This document shows, one piece after another, positions 23,725 to 33,900 of a stretch of 64,000 nt of DNA (within the stretch, counting starts at the first letter, position 1; each line of letters opens with the position of its first letter). A program made the translations under genes and the position numbers. Source of the stretch: Erodium maritimum (taxonomy: Eukaryota; Streptophyta; Magnoliopsida; Geraniales; Geraniaceae); assembly GCA_963921825.1 (NCBI GenBank), contig OY997592.1, forward strand, positions 32,281,730 to 32,345,729, given 5' to 3'. Under the pieces are notes generated by a model. It was not told the origin of the DNA. It did not search any database and saw only the letters and a list, made by a program, of their open reading frames with translations.

Positions 23725-24554
23725 TCTAGACTATAAGTACAACATTAAATAACTTTTCTTCACATTCGCATCATATGTAGTAGAATAAAATAATTTTATC
23801 CAAAAATTAATTAATATCATACCCTCTGGGTAGTCCAAACTATAAGTATAATGTTAAATAATTTTAATTTCACTTGCATCATATGCAACAGAATATACCA
23901 TTTCCTATCAAAGCTAATTAATATAATACCCTCTGGGTGGTCCAGACTATAAGTACAATATTAGATAATTTTCCATTTCCATTTGCATCATATGCAATCA
24001 AAAGTATATTTATCTTTGAACTACAAGTCCCCTGATAGTCAGGTCGTTCCTTGTAAACCAAAAATAAAATTTATAAACTTTATAATTGCATCATATGCAA
24101 TCAAAAGTATATTTATCTTTGAACTACAAGTCCCCTGGTAGTCGGGTCGTTCCTTGCAAACAAAAATAAATTTTATTTTGAACTACAAGTCCTCTGGTAG
24201 TCAGGTCGTTCCTTGTAAACAAAATATAGTTTTATACTTGCATCATATGCAATAGAGAAAAAATAACACTTATCTTTGAACTACAAGTTCCCTGGTAGTT
24301 AGGTCGTTCCTTGTAAAAAAAAATTATACTTGCATCATATGCAACAAAGAAAAAATAACATTTATCTTTGAAATACAAGTCCCCTCGTAGTCAGGTCGTT
24401 CCTTGTAAACAAAATAAATTTTATTTCGAGCTACAAGTCCCTTGGTAGTTAGGTCGTTCCTTGTAAACGATAATTAATTTTATTTATCTACTTCGATGGA
24501 CACTTTGATAAAATATCTCATATTTTATCAATCAGAACTCAAAATTTATTTGTA
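23714..24554 (-). repeat. Tandem repeats in the copia 1 leader
   Basis: Two kinds of imperfect repeats. Three units of about 105-115 bp carry ACCCTCTGGGTAGTCCA and ATAAGTACAAT (23714-24000). They are followed by about six or seven units with CTACAAGTCCCCTGGTAGTC and AGGTCGTTCCTTGTAAAC (24000-24470), many preceded by GCATCATATGCAA. The same two motifs appear left of the MULE at 4290-4459, which proves that both sides belong to one element. Confidence 0.8.
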
Positions 24555-25188
24555 TTAAAACAAGGGAATATTTTCATTTTAATACACTGCCAAACATTTA
24601 ATTTCACTTTGATACCCTGGTATAAATTTTTTGCACTTTCATACCTAAACCAAACATTTAATTTCACTTTAGTACCCAACTGTTAACTTTCGGTTAGTTT
24701 GGATGGAAAAAGGTAAAATGTCCATAATACCCTTAACTATTACTCAAATTTTCAAACTCATGCTATTAGTTCAAAATTTGAAAATAAGTGAAATGACAAT
24801 AATACCCTTCATTGTTAGGGTATTAAAATGAAAATTTCACTATTTTTAAATTAAAATCAGCTTTTTTTTATAAATTTATTTTTTTATGAACATTATTTTA
24901 TTTTTCGAAAATTCACTTTATTTTTTATAAATTCAATTTTTATTTTCAAAAATTCTGTTTTTTTATAAATTTAGTTTTTATTTATAAAACTTATTTTAAA
25001 TTTCAAAAATTCAGATTTTAATTTAAAAAATACATAAAAATCAGATTTTAAAAAAAAAATACATAAAATCAGTTTTTTTAATTTAATTTTTAAAAAAATT
25101 CAGTTTTCTACCCTCTCTCTTGTGCTTCTTCTCTCTCTCTCAATATCTAAAAATCCCCAAATCTCTTTTCTCTCTGCTCCCCAAATCA

Positions 25189-25459
25189 GTTCATGGACTT
25201 GTTGCTGTTGATTATTTTGCTCCTGGCTATTTTGTATGGGCAGTTATGATTGCTAATTTAGCTCAAATTGGTTATGAAGAGAAAACCATGTACATTGCAG
25301 CATATGACTGGAAACTTTCATTTCAGAATACTGAGGTATTTTCATGTACATTCTCTTGGCATTCTGCTATTCAGATCCAATCCACACATGGTTTTCATTT
25401 TAAATTTCTATTAACAGGTACGGGATCAATCATTGAGCCGTTTAAAAAGCAACATAGAA
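25189..25459 (+). pseudogene. Captured PDAT gene fragment (two exons and an intron)
   Basis: Exon part 25189-25335 encodes GLVAVDYFAPGYFVWAV and IGYEEKTMYIAAYDWKLSFQ, and exon part 25418-25459 encodes VRDQSLSRLKSNIE. They are joined across a short intron (25336-25417) with GT and AG ends, and the reading frame is kept across the splice. These phrases are those of plant phospholipid:diacylglycerol acyltransferase 1, which moves an acyl group from a phospholipid to diacylglycerol at the endoplasmic reticulum. The fragment covers about 63 residues of a protein of roughly 670, and lacks the catalytic Ser-Asp-His region. The intron shows that DNA, not mRNA, was captured. Confidence 0.85.
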
Positions 25460-25639
25460 ATCAACAAATGACGTTAAAAAATAAAAATCGAAGCTCCTCA
25501 TCTTCTTACTAAAGCTCCTTCCCCGTAAAATCAATGAAAAACAAATCCAAAACCCAGAAATCAAACAAAAAAAATCAACAAATCCCCAGAAATCAAACAA
25601 AAAATATCGATTGAATTTGAAAACCTAATCAAAATTTCT

Positions 25640-25915
25640 GGAAATGAACCGATGCCCGAACCCCAGCTCTGGCTTCGATGGTTTCGCTTCAGAAACGACG
25701 CATGCGAACTCGAGATTTAGCGGCCCCTCGAGAAGCCCTCACCGGAAAAGACGAACGGATGGGAAGGACCAGATCTACGCATGGTAGTCGTCTACGCTAC
25801 GTCTCCGGTCTCCTACACAACTCGTTCTCATGCCCTCGAACAGATCTGCAGCGTCGCCCCCTCACCGTCGCCGGAGAAGACCTATGGAGAAGGACGTCGT
25901 CGTGAAGATGAAGAT
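25640..25915 (+). other. GC-rich captured piece inside the Pack-MULE
   Basis: This stretch is much richer in GC than the rest of the Pack-MULE, with an open plus-strand frame of 75 codons (Arg-rich, no motif). It looks like a piece of a host gene's first exon or leader captured separately from the PDAT part. I do not recognise the source. Confidence 0.4.
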
Positions 25916-26637
25916 AGGGTCTGAGGTTCTGTGTTGTGAGAGGTTATGTGAGCTGAGAATGGTATATATTTCGTAGGTTTGGTTTTATGTTTGATTAAAT
26001 TTAGTTTTAGGTTTGATTAGTTATAGTTTAAGTTTTAATTAAGAGTATTTTTTTTTATCTTGTAAAAAAATTCCTGAAATTTACTTTTTTTATTGCATTA
26101 GTTTTTTATATTTATTTTTCAAAAATAAACTGAATTTTCAAAAATAAACTGAATTTTTGAAAAATAAAAATAATTTTCAAAAATAAAAAAAAAATTATGA
26201 AAAAAAACTGATTTGGTTTTAAAATAGTGAAAATTTCATTTTAATACCCTAACAATGAAGGGTATTATTGTCATTTCACTTATTTTTAAATTCTGAACTA
26301 ATGGCATGAGTTTGAAAATTTGAGTAATAGTTAGATGTATTATGGACATTTTACCTTTTTTCATCCAAACTAACAGAAAGTTAACAGTCGGATATTAAAG
26401 TGAAATTAAATGTTTGATTTAGGTATGAAAGTGCAAAAAATTTATGCCAAGATATCAAAGTGAAATTAAATGTTTTGCAGGGTATTATAATGAAATTTTC
26501 CCTTAAAACAATTTCATTAAAAAAAATTTCATATAAAAACACATACATGAATTAAACATATATTTACATATTAGCATTTGAATTATAAGATTTCACGGGT
26601 AACAAACATGACTAATTCTATCAAGTCATATATATAT

Positions 26638-27945
26638 AGGATTACAATCAGGTACAAACCTCACAAAATGGTCAGAACGTAGAACTAATCCTATCCATTG
26701 AAATCGTTTTTTTGGATGGGTGAGATTAGATTCCTGATTTAATCCACACGCGCCTAATTCTATTCCAAAATCGTTTTTTCCATCGTTTTTTAGGGTATTT
26801 TCGACTTTGGCCTTTCGTTTTTTTTTCACCAAGTTTACTATTTTGATCTTTCCCGCTTCGTTTCAACTCCGATTTAATTTTTTCTTGCGCCAATAATTTT
26901 CTTTTTCCAAGATCTATCTATCAAGTAGCATATTGAATACATTTTGAAGCAAGAAAAATACGATTTACTCAAACAAACAAAAAAGGAACGAAATTAATGT
27001 ATGTTTTGTTTTTTTTAGTTGTATGTGTACACCAAACCTAATGTATGTATTATAGAAGCTAAACTCAATGTATGTTCTTGCCATTTTCGTTTGTATGTGT
27101 AGTCTAAACTTAATGTATGTTTTTATGTTTTCGCAATTGCACATGTGTAGGCTAAACTTAATGTATGTTCTCCCCATTTTCATTTGTATGTGTACGCTAA
27201 ACTTAATGTATGTTTATGTTGTAAAGTGAAAAGTTATGGGTAATATACCTAATGTATGTATTATAGAAGCTAAACTCAATGTATGTTCTTGTCATTCTCA
27301 TTTGTATGTGTAGGCTAAACTTAATGTATGTTTTTATGTTTTCGCAACTGCATATGTGTAGGCTAGACTTAATGTATGTTCTCCCCATTTTCATTTGTAT
27401 GTGTACGCTAGACTTAATGTATGTTTTTACCATTTTCATTTGTATGTGTAAGCTAACCTTAATGTATGTTTTTGCAAATGCATTTATATGTATACTACCC
27501 ATAACTTTTCACTTTACAACATAAACACACATTAAGTTTAGCGTACACATACAACTGAACATTACAAAACATACATTAATTTCGTTCCCTTTTTTTGTTT
27601 GAGTAAATCATTTTTTTTTCTTGCTTCAAAACGTATTCAATATGCTACTTGATGGATAGGTCTTGGAAAAAAAAATTATTGGCGCAAGAAAAAATTAAAT
27701 CGGAGTTGAAATGAAGCGGGAAAGATCAAAATAGTAAATTTGGTGAAAAAAAACGAAAATCGCAGCCCTTTTATTTTTCATATGCGATTCTCAACAACAA
27801 TTTTCCCAATTTACCCTGCACATTCGCGCATTAATTTTTTTCCAGCCAAATTCATGTAACATATGGGCCCTTGATTTACTATATTGGATGGTGTAGATTA
27901 GTTCTACGTTCTGACCTGAAATAAGGTTTGTACTTGATTGTTCCC
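26638..27945. mobile_element. Foldback MITE A in a TA microsatellite
   Basis: Ends AGGATTACAATCAGGTACAA and, inverted, AGGGAACAATCAAGTACAA, followed by matching GTCAGAACGTAGAACTA on both sides. Further in, about 26820-26990 and 27560-27740 form a second long inverted pair (CGGGAAAGATCAAAATAG in one arm). The centre is made of units with TTAATGTATGTT, in opposite orientation in the two halves. It is flanked by TA runs on both sides. There is no coding capacity. Confidence 0.7.
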
Positions 27946-27962
27946 TTATATATATATATATA

Positions 27963-28315
27963 TAGGGTTGGTATCAGGTACAAACCACCCCTTACTGTGC
28001 AAACTACGAACTCACCAGGTGCTGACACGTGGGCGCGCGCGCACAGTGCTGACACGTGGCGCGCATAGTGCTAATAGTTTGGGCGCACAGTGCTAATAGT
28101 TTGGCACTGTGCTAAACTATCAGCATTGTGAGCCCAAACTATTAGCAGTGTGCGCGCGCGTGGTCAACACGCTCACGCGCGCGGGCAGAGGCGCGCGCGA
28201 AGCGGCCACGTGTCAGCATCGCGCGCGCTCTGCTGACGTCACTTTGACCGCATCCTATGACTTAGATTGGTTCGTAGTTTGCACAATAAGGATGATTTTT
28301 ACTGGATAGCTACCC
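27963..28315. mobile_element. Foldback MITE B in the same TA microsatellite
   Basis: Ends AGGGTTGGTATCAGGTACAA and, inverted, AGGGTAGCTATCCAGTAAAA, both continuing into TGTGCAAACTACGAAC. The middle is an imperfect palindrome around AACTATTAGCAC with GC-rich CGCGCGC stretches and repeats of TGCTGACACGTGG. TA runs separate it from MITE A and MITE C. Confidence 0.7.
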
Positions 28316-28330
28316 TATATATATATATAT

Positions 28331-29228
28331 AGGATAACATTCGGGTACGACTTGGCCAATTTTGTGCGAAATACAATTCAATCCTAGCCTTGGAATCGCA
28401 AATCGCATGACTGATTTTTTTTTCACCAAGTTTCTTATTTTGATCTTTCCCGCTTTGTTTCAACTCCGATTTAATTTTTTCTTGGGCCAAAAACTTTCTT
28501 TTTTCAAGATCTATCTATCAAGTAGCATATTGAATATGTTTTGAAGAAAAAAAGAACATGTACAAGCAAAAACACAAATTGTTAACCGTGCACTAATGTA
28601 TGTTTTTGCAACTGCATTTGTATGAATAAGCTAATCTTAATGTATGTTTTGTATGTATGTTTTTACAGCTGCATGTTTTTTAATTTTCAGTTATATATGT
28701 ACGCTGAACTTAATGTATGTTTATACAATTTTAAATGTATGTTCTTGGCATTTTCATTTGTATGTCTAAGCCAACCTTAATGTATGTTGTTTCAGTTGTA
28801 TGTAGACGTTAAACTTAATGTATGTTCTTACTATTTTCAGTTGTATGTGTATGTATGTTTTGTACGTGTAAGCTAATAAATTAATATTAGCTTAAACATA
28901 CATTAAGATTAGCTTATTCATACAAATGCAGTTGCAAGAACATACATTAGTGCACAGTTAATGATTTGTGTTTTTGCTTGTACATGTTTTTTTTTGCTTC
29001 AAAACATATTCAATATGCTACTTGATAGATAGATCTTGAAAAAAGAAAGTTTTTGGAGCAAGAAAAAATTAAATCGGAGATGAAACGAAGCGGGAAAGAT
29101 CAAAATAAGAAACTTAGTGGAAAAAAATCAGCCAAGCGAAAATCGCAGCCCTTGGGCAATATGCGATTCCAAAGTTGGGATTAAGTCGTATTTCGTATTT
29201 AAAGATTGTGTTGTACCTGAAAGCTCCC
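28331..29228. mobile_element. Foldback MITE C in the same TA microsatellite
   Basis: Ends AGGATAACATTCGGGTACGA and, inverted, GGGAGCTTTCAGGTACAAC. The subterminal part shared with MITE A (TCAACTCCGATTTAATTTTT) is inverted on the two sides, and the core contains AATGTATGTT units. Flanked by TA runs, the right one at 29229-29251. Confidence 0.7.
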
Positions 29229-29573
29229 ATATATATATATATATATATATATTGATCATGATCATATTATCAAACAATTCTTCCCAGTATTGAAATCACA
29301 CATACTTAGAGTATGCATACATGTGTATATTGGTTCAATATGATAAAACCTCCCATGATAAACCATAAATATATGTATAGTGTCTACCAATCAACATTCA
29401 TGTATCAATTACATGAATGAGACAAAAGCAGACGATTCCATCGAAACATAATTGCTCATACAAACCTTGTAAGTAATAAGTCTTAAAAACAACTTCATGT
29501 TATAAAAAAAACATGGTTTCAACCAAACAAGGATCAAGACAACAATTTTACAAATAATTTAAATGCGAACCAA

Positions 29574-29585
29574 GATCTGATACCA
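29574..29585 (-). other. copia 1 primer binding site
   Basis: On the minus strand this reads TGGTATCAGATC, close to the initiator-methionine tRNA primer site TGGTATCAGAGC used by plant copia elements. It sits two bases inside the LTR, as expected. Confidence 0.85.
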
Positions 29586-29587
29586 AT

Positions 29588-29964
29588 TGAAGGATCGATA
29601 AACATCATATGTTCGCAGCGGATTTAAAGTATTCGATCCTAAAACGATCTATTTGCATTTGAATCAAGGATAAAATTAAAATGTTACTTACTTGATATGA
29701 AGAACAAAATTGATTTAACACCGAAACTATGAAGCCTCTAGTGTATCCACACCGAGTAACGATTTGATGCCTTCAACTATTGAGACGGCTACGAGAAGAA
29801 CGATTCTTCTCTTTGGTTGTTTGGGAGAGAATAGAAAAGGAGGCTAGAGAAATAAATCTGATTTTTTTTCCTTAACCCTAATATGCTCTTTATATACCTC
29901 TGATTATTGGGTCCAAGACTCAATTGGGCTTTAAACACGATTGGGCCTAAGGAAACCCCCAACA
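29588..29964 (-). mobile_element. copia 1 5' LTR
   Basis: A 377-bp LTR that on the minus strand starts TGTTGGGGGTTTCC and ends CCTTCA. Its place next to the primer site fixes it as the 5' LTR. To its right lies a myosin intron end and exon, so this is where copia 1 joins host DNA. Confidence 0.85.
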
Positions 29965-29978
29965 AATTTATTTCTCAG

Positions 29979-30054
29979 GAGTATGTCCAAAACGGCATTG
30001 ATTGGGAAAAAGTTGATTTTGAAGCAACCAAGATTGTCTTAATCTTTTTGAAAA
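29979..30054 (+). pseudogene. Class VIII myosin exon fragment
   Basis: After the acceptor TTTCTCAG this exon encodes EYVQNGIDWEKVDFE. The next codons read DNQDCLNLFEK in a second frame, which implies loss of one base near 30024. It ends before GTAACA, a fair donor. The wording matches the motor domain of plant class VIII myosins (EEYVQDGIDW, then DNQDCLNLFEKKP), a membrane- and plasmodesma-associated motor family. Copia 1 ends 14 bp upstream, so the element lies in the intron before this exon. I find no following exon (KPLGLLSLLDEE) to the right. It is a remnant of a larger gene or of a duplicated piece. Confidence 0.75.
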
Positions 30055-30067
30055 GTAACATAGCTAA

Positions 30068-30351
30068 GAGCATCCACAACCATTTCGCCGGCAACTGGCG
30101 AGATGGTGCTGGCGGGGACAATAAAAAATCATTTTTTTTGGCTTACAGCCAGCACTCCCAGCCAGCATCCTACAATGGTAGCCCTTTTGGTTGGCTTTAT
30201 GATAACTCTTTCCTTCATATTTTTGCTCCCCGCCAGCGATAAGGGCTGGCGATGAGCTACTAGTCAGCAATTTTAAATTAATTTATCTCTCTTCTTTTTT
30301 GGACTCTCTCTCTCCTCATTTTTGCTCCCAGCCAGCCCACTGTGGATGCTC
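30068..30351. mobile_element. Tourist-like MITE (PIF/Harbinger type)
   Basis: 284 bp with ends GAGCATCCACA and, inverted, GAGCATCCACA. Flanking triplets are TAA (30065-30067) and TAG (30352-30354), close to the TWA duplication of this class. It contains repeated CCAGCCAGC-like segments and lies in the intron after the myosin exon. No coding capacity. Confidence 0.65.
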
Positions 30352-30354
30352 TAG

Positions 30355-30940
30355 TCATGCATTTACATCCTATTAGTTGTCTGGAACTTTATTGAAAAAT
30401 GAGTTACACTTTGCACTACCAGTGGCCTCAATAGAAAGTATCTTACTATATCTTGTAGTCCCTATTTTTTGATCCTCCACTCGCGGTAGAAATTTAGAGT
30501 AATTAAATGTAGAGTTGTTTCCATGACAGTCACATTTTTGTTCACGTGTATGTTTGTGTTTTGTTCCCTTGTTGGTTAGGCCTTGCGTTGTTTTTGGGTT
30601 GCTTGTTTTATTTCATTTTTTGTGTTGTGGCGGGCTTTGGTGTTCATTCAGTCTTAACAAGAGAGATTTCAAATGTAAAACATAATACTATTAATGAAGA
30701 GTTAAAAGAACTACGATTAGGTTCTCATAGCAATAATTTTGATATTTGTATATGTTTCGTAATTTTTTTTCATGCATTCTCATGGTTCCCGTGCATCATA
30801 TTTCTTGTACTTGAATTACTCATTATTTAAACAATTTCATATGTTATTGTTCAGATTACAGATATTTGGCTTGCATGCTCTTGTGAAGAATTTTTTTGAG
30901 GATGATAAATAAATTTTGTAGTACATTTAAAATGTTTTTA
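30355..30940. other. AT-rich sequence between MITE and LINE 1
   Basis: No supported gene. A 94-codon open frame at 30546-30830 is rich in Phe, Leu and Cys, and I do not take it as real. The stretch may be myosin intron, but no further exon is seen. Confidence 0.4.
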
Positions 30941-33900
30941 CTTTTTTTATCGGAAAAGAAAATTTAGATTTAAAACCTCTTTCGAGATGAAAGAGGAGGT
31001 TGGTACAAGAAACAAAACCTTTGAAGAAGGCAAACAAGCAATCCAACAAGGGAGTAAATTTTCCAAAAGCTAACCAAAGGAATTAAAGGCACCCACAAAA
31101 GGATCTTAACCTAACAAAAGAAGTATCAAGGCAATCTTTAGAATAGTCTTAGTTAAAACCCAAGGGAATAGCTTCCAAACCAAGGAAATGATCAATCCAA
31201 TCTCAGAAGATGTAGGTTGCTTGCGGCTGATGGTATTGTCACTGAAATTTGAATTCAAAAACTTCACTTGCTTGCAGCTTAAGCAACTCAGCAACAAAGG
31301 GAGCCAATTGAACTCTTGATGAAGCAATGAATCGGGCTCAAAGATTAATCCAACATAGAGCCAAAAGGATATTTTTTTTCTTGCTACAATAGGTCACTTA
31401 GCAGCAGACAAACAAAGCAGCATTACAATCAAACCTAGCTGCGATCAAAACTTCAAAGGGTTACTTGTAAGGGCCTGATTGGAAGCAGGGCACTGAAGGA
31501 AGTGGACAGCTTCTGCAGACATGAGGATCGGCATAAAGGATGAGCTGCAACACCTGTAAAAAAGAAACACTCAACCTAAGGTAGATCTACCATCACACCA
31601 GAACAAGGAAGAGGACCCCCACACAAGTAGCAGGATAGAACAAAACAACAACAAAGGAAACCTTACCAAACTCACATCTGTACACAAACCTCCCTAACCC
31701 TTCCCAGAACCCAACCCCAAGAAAACAAAGGCAAAACAGTACATCAAAAAACCAATAAAGATCCAGAAGCACAGCACAAAAGTAGCAGCATGAGTTGTTC
31801 CAAGCATGATTCAGAGCTTCTTAGATGCAGACTCATCAGACATGGTGGGAAATTCTCCTCTGATAGCAGGACTTAGGAGAGCTTAACCAAGAATTGTATG
31901 AGAAGAAATAGGCATTGTTTTTTTAATTTAGCCCATTCCCAATTATAAGCTTTGCTTTGTATTTTTTTGAAAATGTCTTCTGCATAAGGGAATTGGCCTT
32001 CAAAGACAGCTTCATTCCTTGCAAGCCATATTTGCCAACAAGAGATTTGAATCAGATTCCTCCACACTTTCTTGCATTTTAAAGGAGCCAAGTATGCCCA
32101 GGAGGTGAAAAGTGATTTTATGGACATTGGCATTGTCCAAAAAAACCCACCAAAGTAGTACCAAACTCCAAACTCTCCAAGCTCTGAAACAATGGAGCAA
32201 GGTGTGAGATGCATCTTCCAAGTCATCATTGCAAACTGGACTTAACAATCCTTTTAAAGACAGTTGTAGCCCTCTTGGATCAAGAAAACATCTAGTGGGG
32301 ATGGCTTCCATGCAGGCTAGCCAGCAATAGGCTGTAATTTTTGGAGGAATGCCAGTGATCCACAAAGCTTTGGTCCATGAGGCATTAATTGAGGGAGCTG
32401 AGGATTGATTGTCCAGTAGGTTGTATAGCCTTTTGACTGTGAATCCTTTTGAGTCCCCAACCCAAACAAGAAGATCCTTCTCTTGAGTTAAGATGATATT
32501 GGCTAATATTTGTTGAAGAGTGATCCAGTTTGCTTCTGCTCTCCCTCTAGGATTTGTTCTGAAAAATAGATCCCAGTCCCCATCTAAGCATGCTTCTGCC
32601 ACAAGCAATTTTTTCTTTGTTAAGAGGATGTATAGCCTTGGAAAGAGGACTTTGAAAGGCTGATCTCGCCACCAAATGTCATACCAGAAAAGCACTCTAC
32701 CTCCATCCCCCAATTTCCAGGACAAACCTCTGACACCAAACAGATTCCCAAAAGAAGGATCAGCATTAATGGCTAAAATATGACTCATGAAGCTGGTATT
32801 TCCAATTTCTGAAAAAAAATAGAGAGATCCCTTTCTGAAATAGACCAGCCATATTTGCTACAAATCACTCTCTTCTATAGTGAATTTGAATCAAGAGCAA
32901 ATCTCCACCACCACTTGTCTAGGAGGGCAATATTCATTTTAGCCAGATTTTTTATACCCAGCCCCCCTTCTTTCTTTGCTTTACACACATTATTCCATTT
33001 GACTTTGCAGAAGGACCTAGGATTTGAGGATCCATGCCACAGAAACCTCCTTTGCCAAGACTCCATTTCTCTGAGAACACCTTTGGGGGCTTTGATTATT
33101 GAGAAGAAATACAATGGTAAGGCACTTAAAGTGGATTTTATGAGTGTGATTCTCCCCCCAAATGACAACAATTTAGCCTGCCATAGCCCTAAAACAGCTT
33201 TGAATTTCTCCACAATTGAATCCCAAGTCTTAATTCTCTTTGGGTTAACACCTAAGGGAAAGCCTAGATTTTTGGTAGGTAATTTGTCTTCTGAGCAAGA
33301 TAAAATCTCCAACAAAGAGTGCTTCCTCCCCTTATCAAGGTTGAAAAATATAGCTGAAGATTTAACATAGTTGACAGATAAACTAGCAGCTAATTTAAAC
33401 ATGGTTAGAGCAAATTTGAGACATAAAGCACCTGATTCTGAGGCTTGGATGAAGGATATGGTATTATCTGCAAATTGTAGATGGGATATGATTGGGCCAT
33501 TGTTCTGAAAATGTATTCCTTTGAAGAGACCCTGCCTTAACCCAGCTTTCATTAATTGGTTCAGTCCCTCTGCAACTAAGACAAATAGAAGGGGAGAAAG
33601 GGCACAACCTTGTCTTAGGCCTCTTGACATTTGAAAGTCAGGACTAGGGGAGCCATTTATCAAGACTGATACATGACCCCTCAGACAAGAAATTATCCAG
33701 AGCTTCCAAAGATTACCAAAACCCATTCTTGTTAGAATTTTGACGATGTAGGACCAACTGACTTTATCAAAGGCCTTTTCAAAGTTAGCTTTGAAAAGAA
33801 TATCTTTTTGCTTGCTTGATTTAATATAATCAACTACCTCAGCAGCCACTAGAATTCCATCTATGATCTGCCTTCCTTGAATGAATCTTGATTGTTCTTC

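Larger units (their letters stand above)
24555..26511. mobile_element. Pack-MULE (non-autonomous MULE) carrying PDAT exons
   Basis: The element runs 24564-26502 (1,939 bp) with long terminal inverted repeats of about 300 bp (24564-24865 and about 26212-26502), both starting GGGAAWATTTCATT-like. The 9-bp target duplication TTAAAACAA at 24555-24563 and 26503-26511 is perfect. Long TIRs and a 9-bp duplication are the hallmarks of plant MULEs. Inside are a fragment of a phospholipid:diacylglycerol acyltransferase gene and a GC-rich piece of unknown origin (about 25640-25915), but no transposase. By established usage this makes it a Pack-MULE. It sits in the copia 1 leader. Confidence 0.9.
2078..29964 (-). 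mobile_element. Ty1/copia element 1, fossil, heavily nested
   Basis: A copia element read on the minus strand. From its 5' end: LTR 29588-29964, primer binding site 29574-29585, a long repeat-rich leader (29573 back to 26512, then 24554-23714, and 4448 to about 4180), gag and integrase (about 4170-2560), and the start of reverse transcriptase (about 2310-2103), where a gypsy LTR interrupts it. Inserted inside it are the large MULE (4460-23713), a Pack-MULE (24564-26502) and a chain of MITEs (26638-29228). The continuity is shown by the tandem leader motif CCTCTGGGTAG, which flanks the MULE on both sides and is repeated to its right. The 3' LTR lies outside the window. The element is broken many times and is clearly older than everything inserted in it. 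The copia lineage was not determined. Confidence 0.85.

Noticed and set aside
26965-27502. Repetitive minus-strand ORFs with TYIKFSLHIQ units.
   Set aside because: They are by-products of the minisatellite units in foldback MITE A.
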